DNA from: Hungatella sp. UBA5385
GTDB taxonomy: Bacteria > Bacillota > Clostridia > Lachnospirales > Lachnospiraceae
Direction: 5' to 3'
Length of the DNA: 64,000 bases
Assembly: GCA_002409995.1 (NCBI GenBank)
Contig: DHOR01000055.1
Span: 18,175-82,174 of the forward strand
In this document: piece by piece, positions 52,117 through 61,853 of the stretch
Layout: each line of letters begins with the position of its first letter
How positions within the stretch are numbered: position 1 is the stretch's first letter
Made by a program: the position numbers and the translations under genes
Notes under the pieces: generated by a model
What the model was told of the DNA's origin: nothing
The model's input: the letters and a program-made list of their open reading frames with translations, nothing else
Database searches by the model: none

Positions 52117-54759
52117 TTATTTACCAAGCTGTGCAAGTCTTTCCTTAACCTGCTCCATCATCTGGGTGTATTTCTCAAGCTTCGCCTTTTCCTCTTCAAT
52201 CTTAGCAGCCGGAGCCTTACTTACAAACCGCTCATTACTAAGCATTCCATTGACACGGGCAAGCTCACCAGCCAGATTCTTCTCTTCCTTTTTCAGGCGT
52301 TCAATCTCTTTCTCTATATCAACCAGCTCTGCAAATGGCATATAGATAACAGCCTGAGGAATAACAGCGGATACCGCATCATCACTGATCCCTGCCTTAT
52401 CCTTCTGAATTACAACCTCGCTTGCATATCCCAGTGTAGCAAAAAACACCTTGCTATTTTCAAAAATACTTAAAATCTCCTGATTTTCAGAAACAACAAA
52501 CACCTTAGCCTTCTTGCTTGGCGGAACGTTCATAGAAGTACGAACATTACGAATTCCTCTTACTGCTTCCTTAATGGTCTCCACTGCATGTTCCTCAGAC
52601 TCAAAATTCCATTCTGCCTGATACTCAGGCCATGCAGAAATCATAATAGACTCCTCCTGATCCTGTAAATTACAGAAAATCTCTTCTGTAATAAATGGCA
52701 TATAAGGGTGAAGAAGCTTCAAAGAGTTAATCAGCACTGTTTTAAGGGTCCAGATAGCCGCAGCTTTAGTTGTATCATCATCAGCCCAAAGTCTTGGCTT
52801 TACCATCTCAATATACCAGTCACAGAACTCTTCCCAGATAAAGTCATAAACCTTCTGAAGGGCAATTCCCAGCTCATACTTATCCATATTGTCAGTCACA
52901 TCTTTAGCAAGAGTATTCACTTTAGAAAGAATCCATTTATCCGCCATAGTCAGATCAGAAAGTTCAGCTTTTGCATCTGGCACCTTCTCAATATTCATCA
53001 TTATGAATCTGGAAGCATTCCATACCTTATTGGCAAAGTTTCTGCTTGCCTCCACTCTCTCCCAATAAAAACGCATATCATTACCAGGAGCATTGCCTGT
53101 AATCAATGTCATACGCAGTGCATCAGCACCATACTTCTCAATCACTTCAAGAGGGTCAATACCATTGCCAAGTGACTTGCTCATCTTCCTGCCTTCAGAA
53201 TCCCTTATAAGCCCGTGAATCAGCACAGTATGGAAAGGAAGTTCACCAGTCTGCTCAATTCCGGAGAAAACCATACGGATTACCCAGAAGAATATAATAT
53301 CATACCCAGTCACCAGCACATCTGTCGGATAAAAATACTTTAAATCCTCAGTCTCCTCAGGCCATCCCAAAGTAGAAAACGGCCACAATGCAGAAGAAAA
53401 CCAAGTATCCAGCGTATCCTCGTCCTGTCTTAAATGAGTACTGCCACATTTCGGACATTTCTCAGGAGCTGTCCTGGAAACAACCAATTCTCCGCAATCA
53501 TCACAATAATAAGCCGGAATCCGATGTCCCCACCACAGCTGTCTTGAAATACACCAGTCACGAATATTCTCCAGCCAATGAAGATATATCTTATCAAACC
53601 GCTCAGGAACAAACTTCAAAGCCCCATTTTTCAAAGCCTCAATAGCTGGCTTCGCCATTTCCTCCATTTTAACAAACCACTGCTGCTTAATCAGCGGCTC
53701 TACTGTAGTCTTACAGCGGTCATGAATACCAACTGCATGAGTATGAGGCTCAATCTTCACCAGCAGTCCCATTTCCGTCAAGTCATCAACGATAACCTTT
53801 CTGGCTTCATAACGGTCCATCCCATCATACTTACTTCCAGGAAGATTAACAGTAGCATCATCATTCATAATATTCAGTTCAGGAAGATTGTGACGTTTCC
53901 CAACCTCAAAATCATTAGGATCATGAGCAGGGGTAATCTTCACGCACCCAGTACCAAACTCCTTATCAACATAAGAATCCGCAATCACCGGAATCTGACG
54001 TCCAGTAAGAGGCAGCTCCAGCATTTTCCCAATCAGGTCCTTATATCTGTCATCCTCCGGATTAACAGCCACAGCCGTATCCCCTAACAAAGTCTCCGGT
54101 CTTGTAGTGGCAATCTGAACAAACCGTCCCTCTTCCCCAACAATAGGATAATTAATATGCCAGAAGAACCCGTTCTGATCCTCATGCTCAACCTCAGCAT
54201 CAGAGATAGAGGTCTGACAAACAGGACACCAGTTAATAATTCTGGACCCTTTATAAATATACCCCTTCTCATACAGCTTAATAAACACCTCTAAAACCGC
54301 CTCAGAACAGCCATCGTCCATAGTAAACCGTTCTCTGTCCCAGTCAGCAGAAGAGCCCATCTTGTGAAGCTGATTAACGATCTGACCGCCATAAACATCT
54401 TTCCATTCCCAGCACTTCTCCAGGAACCCGTCTCTCCCTAAATCTTCTTTTTCAATCCCCTGGGCCTTCAGGCTCTCAATCACCTTAACTTCCGTAGCAA
54501 TCGCCGCATGATCCGTCCCAGGCTGCCAAAGCGCCTCATATCCCTGCATTCTCTTATACCGAATTAAAATATCCTGCATTGTATTATCCAGAGCATGGCC
54601 CATATGCAGATGCCCGGTAATATTAGGCGGCGGCATCACTATAGTAAACGGCTTCTTATTCGGATTAGGCTCCGCATGAAAATATTTGTTATCCAGCCAC
54701 TTCTGATACAATTTTTCCTCAATACCAGCCGGATTATAAGTTTTTTCCAGTTCTTTCAT
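52117..54759 (-). CDS. valS: Valyl-tRNA synthetase
   Basis: The 880-residue class I synthetase has the HIGH motif PPPNITGHLHMGHALDNT at about residue 45, an editing domain (TTRPETLLGDTAVAVNP), KMSKSLGNGIDPLEVIEKYG at about 525, the anticodon domain, and a C-terminal coiled-coil arm (LVDIEKEIERLKKEEKNL). AAGGAG is 7 bases before the ATG at 54759 and 4 before one at 54762. The leader is a T-box (54820-55108) that should read uncharged tRNA-Val. Confidence 0.97.
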   Translation of the reverse strand: MKELEKTYNPAGIEEKLYQKWLDNKYFHAEPNPNKKPFTIVMPPPNITGHLHMGHALDNTMQDILIRYKRMQGYEALWQPGTDHAAIATEVKVIESLKAQGIEKEDLGRDGFLEKCWEWKDVYGGQIVNQLHKMGSSADWDRERFTMDDGCSEAVLEVFIKLYEKGYIYKGSRIINWCPVCQTSISDAEVEHEDQNGFFWHINYPIVGEEGRFVQIATTRPETLLGDTAVAVNPEDDRYKDLIGKMLELPLTGRQIPVIADSYVDKEFGTGCVKITPAHDPNDFEVGKRHNLPELNIMNDDATVNLPGSKYDGMDRYEARKVIVDDLTEMGLLVKIEPHTHAVGIHDRCKTTVEPLIKQQWFVKMEEMAKPAIEALKNGALKFVPERFDKIYLHWLENIRDWCISRQLWWGHRIPAYYCDDCGELVVSRTAPEKCPKCGSTHLRQDEDTLDTWFSSALWPFSTLGWPEETEDLKYFYPTDVLVTGYDIIFFWVIRMVFSGIEQTGELPFHTVLIHGLIRDSEGRKMSKSLGNGIDPLEVIEKYGADALRMTLITGNAPGNDMRFYWERVEASRNFANKVWNASRFIMMNIEKVPDAKAELSDLTMADKWILSKVNTLAKDVTDNMDKYELGIALQKVYDFIWEEFCDWYIEMVKPRLWADDDTTKAAAIWTLKTVLINSLKLLHPYMPFITEEIFCNLQDQEESIMISAWPEYQAEWNFESEEHAVETIKEAVRGIRNVRTSMNVPPSKKAKVFVVSENQEILSIFENSKVFFATLGYASEVVIQKDKAGISDDAVSAVIPQAVIYMPFAELVDIEKEIERLKKEEKNLAGELARVNGMLSNERFVSKAPAAKIEEEKAKLEKYTQMMEQVKERLAQLGK

Positions 54760-54819
54760 CATCAATCTCCTTAATTTTCAAATAGTTAAATATTTCTCAA
54801 TCTAATCCGCTCTCTCCTT

Positions 54820-55108
54820 TTAAAAAAAGAAAAGCCCCTTACACAAATACATGTGTAAAGGGCGAACAATCGCGGTACCACCTTCATTATATGACATCAC
54901 AATGTCATACATCTCAAAGCCTATAACGCCAGCCAAGCGTGAACACCTACTATAAAGACCAGATCAAAATCTCATCTCCATTCAGCATCCCGGTTCCAAA
55001 GCTACCTTCCGCACCCACTCCCTTAACCGTCTCCCAGCCGATGAACGGTATTCTCTGTCAGGTTTTGAACTTGCGTACTCCTCTTCTTCACTACCTTTTA
55101 CCTATCTT
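54820..55108 (-). ncRNA. T-box leader of valS
   Basis: Conserved T-box sequence AAGGTGGTACCGCG at 54871-54884, followed by a terminator (CCCTTTACACATG with TGTGTAAGGGG, 54835-54862) and a T run. The distal Stem I has AGAGA and GGCTGGGAGACGG. A GTA triplet at 54948-54950 (TATAGTAGG) is a possible Val specifier; I could not verify the loop. It raises valS expression when tRNA-Val is uncharged. Confidence 0.92.
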
Positions 55109-55114
55109 TATGCT

Positions 55115-55143
55115 ATAATAGAGGTTTTTTTGACATTTGTCAA
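55115..55143 (-). promoter_or_regulatory. valS T-box promoter
   Basis: Minus-strand TTGACA (55138-55143), 17-bp spacer, TATTAT (55115-55120); start expected near 55108. Confidence 0.8.
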
Positions 55144-55201
55144 GCAAAGAATGTCATCTGAATAATTAGTGAAGAACGTCAACTGTATAATTAGATAATA
55201 T

Positions 55202-56470
55202 TTAAAATAAATTTCCATTTGCATCAAACAGCATTTCCGCTGGTTCTTGCAAAATCTCAATTTCCGGATTTTGAAGTGCCTCCTGATAAAGTTCCTCTGA
55301 AATGAAAATTTCATCTACATGAAGCGAATCTTTGATTCGTACAATCTTTAAATGTGATCTATCGGCCAATGCACATGCATAAACAGCCGCAGCTATAGCA
55401 GCTTTATCCGATGGGGCAATCAGTGGTATTTTGCACACATCCAGCACTTTGCTTGTGAGGCAGTTTGGATAAGTCTTTTCAAAATCAATCTTATCAAAAA
55501 AACGCTTTGTAGTCACTGTCGCTGCACCAATTCCGATAGCGGAGCCATGGGACTGTTCTGTCAGATCAAGAATGACAACATTTTCGGTCACTGGCCCGCC
55601 TGAAGCATAAGGTGTAAAATAAGTTCCCGTAATATTGGGATCCAGTCCATCCCCACTGATGTTTTTGCCGATTTGATCCACGACCAACACATCAAACCGT
55701 GGAAATTTGATAGACGCCATCAGGCGCTTGGCCTCCTCAAGCAATACAGGCTCCTGTACCATGATCTCAGCCTTCGGAAGTACAACAACTTTAGAAGTCT
55801 CCTCATATGCATTTTCAATCAGTCCAACACCAAACAAAATATTAGCTTCCTTAAAAATAGCTTTGCCAATTTTTTCAATATTTTCAGCCATATAGCCCCA
55901 ACCCTGACGGTGGCAAATCTCTGCACCGACCTGTTTGCCCATGCCGATCACTGCCATTTTGACCAAGCCGCTCTCAATGGGATTTCGAAATGCCGTGTGA
56001 GCTTTGATACGGTTGACGAGAATTATTCCATCAGCCTCAGCTGCGTTTTTGTCTATGCATATCGGAGTTCCGTCACCCATGCGGCAAAGCTCTGTCACTT
56101 CTGTCCCACAGTAAATCGGAGCTCCCATTGCTTCGGGAGTTATTCCAAAACCCTCTAAAATCTCACGCTGCCCCTCTTCGGTTACACCCCCATGACTTCC
56201 CATTGCCGAAAACAAAAATGGCTGCCCCCCCTGTTCTTTAACAAATGAGATAATCGTCTTTAAAATAAGAGCAATATTAGCTACACCACGGCTGCCGGCT
56301 GTTATAGCAATTTTTGCCCCTGGCTTTAACATATTCCTGATTTCCGGCTGGTTTAGTCTGCTTATAACTTCCTGGCGCACTGCTACCTGAGGTCTTTCAA
56401 AATTCTGTCGTATCTTTGCCATCTTAGGAAGCTTTATTTCATTTTCTATTGAATGTAAAAACGAGCTCAT
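55202..56470 (-). CDS. LarA-superfamily protein (nickel-pincer isomerase-like, DUF2088)
   Basis: The 422-residue protein follows the lactate racemase (LarA) superfamily: IAITAGSRGVANIALILKT at about residue 55, PFLFSAMGSHGGVTEEGQRE at about 98 with the conserved His, NRIKAHTAFRNPIESGLVKM at about 153 with His and the Lys that holds the pincer cofactor in LarA. Members racemise or epimerise 2-hydroxyacids, but this branch is not classic LarA and its substrate is unknown. larB, larC and larE, needed for the cofactor, are not in the window. GGAGG precedes the ATG. It is the last gene of the nag-liv cluster. Confidence 0.75.
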   Translation of the reverse strand: MSSFLHSIENEIKLPKMAKIRQNFERPQVAVRQEVISRLNQPEIRNMLKPGAKIAITAGSRGVANIALILKTIISFVKEQGGQPFLFSAMGSHGGVTEEGQREILEGFGITPEAMGAPIYCGTEVTELCRMGDGTPICIDKNAAEADGIILVNRIKAHTAFRNPIESGLVKMAVIGMGKQVGAEICHRQGWGYMAENIEKIGKAIFKEANILFGVGLIENAYEETSKVVVLPKAEIMVQEPVLLEEAKRLMASIKFPRFDVLVVDQIGKNISGDGLDPNITGTYFTPYASGGPVTENVVILDLTEQSHGSAIGIGAATVTTKRFFDKIDFEKTYPNCLTSKVLDVCKIPLIAPSDKAAIAAAVYACALADRSHLKIVRIKDSLHVDEIFISEELYQEALQNPEIEILQEPAEMLFDANGNLF

Positions 56471-56494
56471 TTATGAACCTCCAAATAACACTGA

Positions 56495-57223
56495 TCACTC
56501 TAAAAGCGACGCCGAATCTTTATCCAGCAGTAGCACCCACGAGGGGTGTGTCTTTAAAATGGTTGCTGGAATCTGATTATTCACCTCAGACTCAAGAACC
56601 GCCTTGACAGCCTGTGCTTTTACACTATGGGGAACACAGGAAAGGATGTGTCTGCTTTGCATAATCTGGTAAACAGTCATGGTGACCGCTTTCTTCGGTA
56701 CTTGCCCAATGTTGTCAAACCACCCCTCTCCAACCTGCTGCAAACGGCATTTTTCATCAAGAGTCACAACCTTATAGCTCTCCTTGGTGTCAAAGTCAGC
56801 CGGAGGATCGTTAAACGCCACATGCCCATTTTCTCCGATTCCGATCATTGCAACATCAATTGGTTCTTTTTTAATCTGCTCAGTCAGATATTTGATATTG
56901 GCCTCAATGTTTCCAGCACCATCAACAAAATATACCTGCTTTGGAGAGATATGCTTCACCAGGCGTTCTTTTATATATTTTACAAAACTTGCCGGGTGTT
57001 CTCCGGAGATTCCCACATATTCATCTAAATGAAAAATCTCCACTTTTTCCCAATCAATATCCTGTAATATGATATTATTAAAAAACTCAAATTGGGACTG
57101 CCCGGTTGACAGCAGCATCCGTGCCTTCCCGTTTTGCATAATAGCTTGATTTAGAAGTGCTGCAGCGCGCACCGCAGCTTCCTTTCCCATCTGTTGGGCT
57201 GTTTCAAAAATCAGTTTTTCCAT
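56495..57223 (-). CDS. nagB: Glucosamine-6-phosphate deaminase family protein
   Basis: The 242-residue protein is of the NagB/SugarP isomerase fold: LLSTGQSQFEFFNNII near residue 38, IFHLDEYVGISGEHPASF at about 64, IGIGENGHVAFNDPPADF at about 125 with the catalytic Asp/His region. NagB turns glucosamine-6-P into fructose-6-P and ammonia. STGQSQ in place of the usual ATGSTP hints at a divergent substrate. It sits with nagA, as expected for amino-sugar use, but with LIV-type transport and a LarA-like gene, so a modified amino sugar is possible. Confidence 0.8.
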   Translation of the reverse strand: MEKLIFETAQQMGKEAAVRAAALLNQAIMQNGKARMLLSTGQSQFEFFNNIILQDIDWEKVEIFHLDEYVGISGEHPASFVKYIKERLVKHISPKQVYFVDGAGNIEANIKYLTEQIKKEPIDVAMIGIGENGHVAFNDPPADFDTKESYKVVTLDEKCRLQQVGEGWFDNIGQVPKKAVTMTVYQIMQSRHILSCVPHSVKAQAVKAVLESEVNNQIPATILKTHPSWVLLLDKDSASLLE

Positions 57224-57273
57224 TCTCTGCCACTCTCTTTCTTTCGCAAGTTTCCCGTATCCGCTATATCAAC

Positions 57274-57310
57274 GTGCTATCCGGCTGATAATGAGCCGGA
57301 CAGCACACTA
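57274..57310 (-). repeat. Hairpin with TAGTGTGCTG head between Gfo/Idh gene and nagB
   Basis: GTGCTATCCGGCT (57274-57286) and AGCCGGACAGCAC (57294-57306) pair over 13 bp with one wobble around a 7-base loop. On the sense strand it starts TAGTGTGCTGTCC, as at 3487 and 33325. No U tract follows, so it may modulate rather than end the transcript. Confidence 0.6.
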
Positions 57311-57329
57311 GTTAATTCTGGTAAACACC

Positions 57330-58409
57330 TTACAGCCCAAGAGACACAATTTTTTTACTGATAACACTTTCGTGGACTGCTTCACACATTCTGGTCGAAA
57401 CAACCGCCTGTTCACCATTTGGATAATGCCCATTCAGACTTTCAAGCGGTGTTCCCGATTTGAGCATTCTAAGCAGCTTGAGGAAATGAACCATGGACTC
57501 CAGGGTATAGCCACTGAGCTTCGTCCCTCCATACATCAAATCATCAAGCTCAAGCTTTCCATATGGATTGGATTGAATCGCCGAAGGAGAAGCTGAAAAT
57601 GCTGCCATAAGCCCTCTGTCCTGGCTATCAACTTCCTCCATGCCCTCAGAGCCGACTACACGAATCTGCTGATTAACAATCGATGTAAAGCTGTTTGGCA
57701 AAATCCAGGAGGCATCAACAGCAAAGGAAGCACCATTTTCAAACATAAATTTCGCCTGAATCGAATCATAGGTGTCAATCCCCATGGAGAGCAGCTTATC
57801 TTTAATACCAGTCGCATAAACTTCCACAGGCTTACTTTCCATCAGCCAGTAGATAAGATCATAAAAATGCACACCGATAAACCAAACCGGAGAACTATGC
57901 TGCGCCCAGCTTTTAAACCAGACAGACGGCACCAGAATCTTATCCTCCATACAGGCATAACCATACTGGATTTTCCCCAGCCTGCCGGACTGGATATCAC
58001 TTTTCAGCTGAATATGTCCCGGATCATATCGCTTATGGAAATCAACAAACATCAGTACATTATTTTTATTTGCCACGTCCACCATTTCTTTTGCGCCTGC
58101 GGTTGTTGTGTCAAGAGGTTTTTGCACCAGCATATGCAGTCCCTGGTTTGCACAATAGGTTGTAATTTCTTTATGTAAATAGTCAGGTGTCACAATCGCA
58201 ACACCGTCCAACTGCTCTTTTGCAATCATCTCTTTATAGTCCGTATAACCCGTTACACCAAATTTATTTTTGTGTTCCTCTAAAACCTCCTGCTTTATAT
58301 CACACACTGCCACAAAGTCAACCAGACCTTCCTTATGAGAGCTGTGAAAAGTTTTAATCACCTGGGCGCCATAAACGCCTCCGCCAATTACTCCGATTCT
58401 GGGTTTCAT
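57330..58409 (-). CDS. Gfo/Idh/MocA family oxidoreductase
   Basis: The 359-residue protein has an N-terminal Rossmann fold (RIGVIGGGVYGAQVIKTFH), GVAIVTPDYLHKEIT at about residue 75, and MLVQKPLDTTTAG at about 98, where the family usually has EKP; the Lys is kept. The C-terminal half is the substrate sheet (HYDLIYWLME-like FYDLIYWLMESKPVEVYATG). Such enzymes oxidise or reduce sugars, inositols or amino sugars with NAD(P). I start at 58409, behind GAGGAGG. It follows livF by 54 bp and likely acts on the imported compound. Confidence 0.85.
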   Translation of the reverse strand: MKPRIGVIGGGVYGAQVIKTFHSSHKEGLVDFVAVCDIKQEVLEEHKNKFGVTGYTDYKEMIAKEQLDGVAIVTPDYLHKEITTYCANQGLHMLVQKPLDTTTAGAKEMVDVANKNNVLMFVDFHKRYDPGHIQLKSDIQSGRLGKIQYGYACMEDKILVPSVWFKSWAQHSSPVWFIGVHFYDLIYWLMESKPVEVYATGIKDKLLSMGIDTYDSIQAKFMFENGASFAVDASWILPNSFTSIVNQQIRVVGSEGMEEVDSQDRGLMAAFSASPSAIQSNPYGKLELDDLMYGGTKLSGYTLESMVHFLKLLRMLKSGTPLESLNGHYPNGEQAVVSTRMCEAVHESVISKKIVSLGL

Positions 58410-58463
58410 ACAATTTCCTCCTCTTTTCATTCACATCTATATAGTGTATCGTTACAAGCTTAT

Positions 58464-59186
58464 TTATTTTCCACTGAGATAAGCTTTCTGCACCTCTTCG
58501 TTCTCCAGAAGATCGTTACAATTTCCAGAAAGTGCGATCTCCCCGTTTTTTAGAACATAGGCACGATCCGCAGTTTTGAGTGCCAGCTTTGAATTTTGCT
58601 CCACAAGCAAAATCGTCGTCCCCTCTGCCTTGATTTCTTTGATTGCTTTAAAAACTTCTTTGACAATTAACGGTGCAAGTCCCAACGAGGGTTCGTCAAA
58701 TAAAATGATCCGGGGTTTACAAATCAGGGCTCGACCAATTGCAAGCATTTGCTGTTCACCACCTGAGAGTGTCCCCGCAAGCTGGGTCCTGCGCTCCTTA
58801 AGGCGGGGGAAACGCTCATAAACTTTCGCAATGGTTTCGTGCACTTCCTTTTTATTTTTAATTAAATATCCGCCTGTGAATAAGTTTTCCTCAATCGTCA
58901 ATTTGGGGAACACATGGCGGCCTTCAAACACATGGCTGATACCCATGGCCGTGATTTTATCCCCCGATTTTCCCTGAATCGGCTTTCCATCATAAATGAT
59001 GTGATTTTTCATACCTTGTGACGGAATCAGGCCGCTGATTGCACGCAGAGTTGTTGTTTTCCCTGCTCCGTTTGATCCAATGAGCGCAACAGTTTCCCCC
59101 TTATTTACATATAAGGAAATACCCTTGAGCACATGAATTGCACCATAGGAATAATGAAAATCTTTTAGTTCAAGTAATGCCGCCAT
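58464..59186 (-). CDS. livF: Branched-chain amino acid-type ABC transporter ATP-binding protein LivF
   Basis: The 240-residue ATPase has Walker A IGSNGAGKTTTLRAISG, HVFEGRHVFPKLTIEENL (typical of LivF), signature LSGGEQQMLAIGRAL and Walker B IILFDEPSLGLAP. With LivG it drives the LivHM channel. I start at 59186, 1 bp after the livG stop, because the GGAGG site stands 11 bases before; other ATGs at 59195 and a TTG at 59204 overlap that site. Confidence 0.92.
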   Translation of the reverse strand: MAALLELKDFHYSYGAIHVLKGISLYVNKGETVALIGSNGAGKTTTLRAISGLIPSQGMKNHIIYDGKPIQGKSGDKITAMGISHVFEGRHVFPKLTIEENLFTGGYLIKNKKEVHETIAKVYERFPRLKERRTQLAGTLSGGEQQMLAIGRALICKPRIILFDEPSLGLAPLIVKEVFKAIKEIKAEGTTILLVEQNSKLALKTADRAYVLKNGEIALSGNCNDLLENEEVQKAYLSGK

Positions 59187-59187
59187 C

Positions 59188-59946
59188 TTAGTCATCACCT
59201 CCAAGGTAAGCCTCTATCACATCCGGATTCTGTTGAATCTCATCTGGTGTGCCGTGAGCCAGCAGCTTTCCATAGTTGAGAACATAAACATAGTCGCTAA
59301 TCCCCATGACAAGGTCCATATCATGCTCCACCATTAAAACAGAGAGATTCATACGCTGCATTATTTTTTTAATGATGATGTCCAAATCTCCCTTTTCCTT
59401 GCTGTTCATACCTGCTGCCGGCTCATCCAGCAGCAAAATACTGGGGTTTCCGGCAAGGGCACGAACAATTTCCAGCAAACGCTGTTCCCCATACGGAAGA
59501 CTTCCTGCTTCGAAATAGGCTTTATCCTGCAGTTCAACAAACTCTAACAGCTCATATGCCCTTTCATATGCGGCCTTCTCTTCCTCACGATGTTTTTTAG
59601 TATGAAACATTGAATCAAAGAAATTTGACTTTAAGCTGTCATGCATAGCTACCACCACATTTTCAATGACAGTCATCTCAGCAAACAGATTAACGATCTG
59701 ATACGTTCTTGAAATGCCCAGGTTATGGATTTTACATGGCCTTTTTCCAATAATGCTGACATCATTGAGGATAATATCGCCTTCATTGGGCGTATAAACT
59801 CCGCTGATACAGTTGAAACAGGTTGTTTTTCCTGCTCCATTAGGGCCTATCAGAGCGACTATCTTATTATCCGGAATCTCCATATTCACATTATTGTTGG
59901 CAATTAACTCTCCAAAACGTAATGTCATATTTTTAACTGTTAGCAT
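59188..59946 (-). CDS. livG: Branched-chain amino acid-type ABC transporter ATP-binding protein LivG
   Basis: The 252-residue ATPase has Walker A IGPNGAGKTTCFNCISGVY, the LivG-type ISRTYQIVNLFAEMTVIEN, signature LPYGEQRLLEIVRAL and Walker B ILLLDEPAAGMN. The start overlaps the livM stop by 14 bp, and livF follows at once. Liv-type transporters carry branched-chain amino acids but also urea, amides and other small compounds. Confidence 0.93.
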   Translation of the reverse strand: MLTVKNMTLRFGELIANNNVNMEIPDNKIVALIGPNGAGKTTCFNCISGVYTPNEGDIILNDVSIIGKRPCKIHNLGISRTYQIVNLFAEMTVIENVVVAMHDSLKSNFFDSMFHTKKHREEEKAAYERAYELLEFVELQDKAYFEAGSLPYGEQRLLEIVRALAGNPSILLLDEPAAGMNSKEKGDLDIIIKKIMQRMNLSVLMVEHDMDLVMGISDYVYVLNYGKLLAHGTPDEIQQNPDVIEAYLGGDD

Positions 59947-60928
59947 GATCGACTGCTCCCCCTTTCGAATTTTTAAGTCTGGTTAGCAGTTTTTTCGCTG
60001 CGCCTACCACACCGCCCGGCAGGAACAGTATGAATATAAGTAATAAGATACCATAGGCCAGCAGTTGATACTGCTCCGCATATCCCAGTACCTCCTGCAG
60101 CAAAAGAATGCCGACTGCACCAACGATCGGTCCCCAGTTTGAGCAAACCCCACCAAACAAAATCATGATCATAAAAATAACCGATTGTTGCTGTGCAACG
60201 GTTTCCGGACTGATATAGCCCACGAGATGGACATACATTGCACCTGCAAATGCGGCATAAAACCCATATATTCCAAAAGCTAATACCTTATATTTTCTAA
60301 CATCGATTCCCATACCTTCCGCTGCGTGATGATTTTGTTTAATTGCGAGAAAAGCCCGCCCAACTCTGGATTTTACCAGTAAATTTTTCACCGCCACAAG
60401 CAGAATCACGCAGACAAGCCCAAAATAGTAAAAAGAATAATAACTTTTGAGGCTCAACCCAAACAGACTCATCTGATCGGTAAATGCGCCATTAAAATCT
60501 CCCGTAATTCCTCCAGGTGAACGTGTCACCAGCTGAAAAATTATATAATTAAATGATATGGTAGCCAGCGAGAGAAAAGCAAAACGCAGTTTAGAAACGG
60601 GGTAAGCAAAGATCATAGCAATGGCTGCTGAGATTATTGAAGCCATAATCATCGTAAAGAGGATTGGCAGCCCAGTATAATTATGAATTAACAGTGATCC
60701 ATAAGACCCTATTCCAAAAAAAGCGGAAGTTGCGAAGGAAATCTGTCCACTATATCCATAGAGTACATCCAGCCCATTAGCCGCAATGATATAGATTTCA
60801 CAAAAGCACAAGAACATCATTCCATAACTAAAATTTCTTAGCAGCAGTGGTACAGTAAGTATAAGCACTGCCAACGGGGCATATAGCCCCAGCTTATCTT
60901 TAGTAACAATCGAAGCAGTCTTATTCAT
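59933..60928 (-). CDS. livM: Branched-chain amino acid-type ABC transporter permease LivM
   Basis: The 331-residue permease has about nine membrane helices, GLDVLYGYSGQISFATSAFF at about residue 55, the coupling motif VGRAFLAIKQNHHAAEGMGI at about 200, and VCSNWGPIVGAVGILLLQE. I start at 60928 (MNKTASIVTK), six bases after AGGAGG; ATGs upstream overlap that site or livH. Confidence 0.92.
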   Translation of the reverse strand: MNKTASIVTKDKLGLYAPLAVLILTVPLLLRNFSYGMMFLCFCEIYIIAANGLDVLYGYSGQISFATSAFFGIGSYGSLLIHNYTGLPILFTMIMASIISAAIAMIFAYPVSKLRFAFLSLATISFNYIIFQLVTRSPGGITGDFNGAFTDQMSLFGLSLKSYYSFYYFGLVCVILLVAVKNLLVKSRVGRAFLAIKQNHHAAEGMGIDVRKYKVLAFGIYGFYAAFAGAMYVHLVGYISPETVAQQQSVIFMIMILFGGVCSNWGPIVGAVGILLLQEVLGYAEQYQLLAYGILLLIFILFLPGGVVGAAKKLLTRLKNSKGGAVDHANS

Positions 60929-60938
60929 AATCATCCTC

Positions 60939-61811
60939 CTAATCTTTAACCGCTTCAACATTCAGAAGACCACGCGGTTTAATAAACAGCACAATCAGCA
61001 CGGCAACATAAGCTACAAGCTGTTTAAGAGATGACGATAAGTAACCTGCGGCAAATGTCTCCAATGCTGCCAACACACCACCACCCAGCAGTGCGCCATA
61101 CATGTCTCCATAACCTCCTACAACAGCACTTGCAAATCCTTTCGTGGACATTGCAGTTCCCAGTGTTGTCGTAATGCCATAGAGCGGCCCCACCAGAATT
61201 CCTGCAAGACCAGCAACACTGGTGGATATCGCCCATGTAATTCTGTTTGTCTGATCCACATTGATTCCGCAGCTTCTTGCAGCAATCGGGTCCATAGCAG
61301 CGGCTCGCATTGCGATTCCAAATGATGATTTTTTCATAAAAATATGCAATGTCAACATGCAGAGCAGTGCTACCCCAATGCACAGCAAAGATTCCGTCTG
61401 ATATGAGACTCCAAGAAAAGTTATTGTCTGTACCTTAAGAAATGATTTCATATTCAGTGGTGCACCACCCCAGATCACAAGCTCAAGGCTTTGAACAATG
61501 TAAGATACAGCCACAGTCGCAAGAATCAGTGCAGAAGAAGAAACATTGCGGTTAAATATGGGGCGGACAACGATCCGCTCTAGTACACAGCCAATTAAAA
61601 ACATGGAGACCATGGTGCATAACATTGCCCCAAAAATCGGAAGTCCTAAGATATTGTAAAAGGTATACCCCATAAATCCACCCAGACACATTAAATCCCC
61701 CTGGGCAAGGTTCATAATACCAGACGCCCTGTATATCAGGCTGTATCCCAGGGCAATAAGCCCGTAAATACTGCCCGTCAACAGCGCCGCAACTAATAAT
61801 TGTATAACCAT
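60939..61811 (-). CDS. livH: Branched-chain amino acid-type ABC transporter permease LivH
   Basis: The 290-residue permease has eight or so helices, the LivH head GSIYGLIALGYSLIYRASGI followed by MNLAQGDLMCLGGFMG, and the coupling region FGIAMRAAAMDPIAARSCGI. It pairs with LivM, ten bases downstream. It follows the binding-protein gene by 42 bp. Confidence 0.93.
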   Translation of the reverse strand: MVIQLLVAALLTGSIYGLIALGYSLIYRASGIMNLAQGDLMCLGGFMGYTFYNILGLPIFGAMLCTMVSMFLIGCVLERIVVRPIFNRNVSSSALILATVAVSYIVQSLELVIWGGAPLNMKSFLKVQTITFLGVSYQTESLLCIGVALLCMLTLHIFMKKSSFGIAMRAAAMDPIAARSCGINVDQTNRITWAISTSVAGLAGILVGPLYGITTTLGTAMSTKGFASAVVGGYGDMYGALLGGGVLAALETFAAGYLSSSLKQLVAYVAVLIVLFIKPRGLLNVEAVKD

Positions 61812-61853
61812 ATGGCATTTTCCTTTCAGATAAGCCGTCTCTTATTCAGCCGG

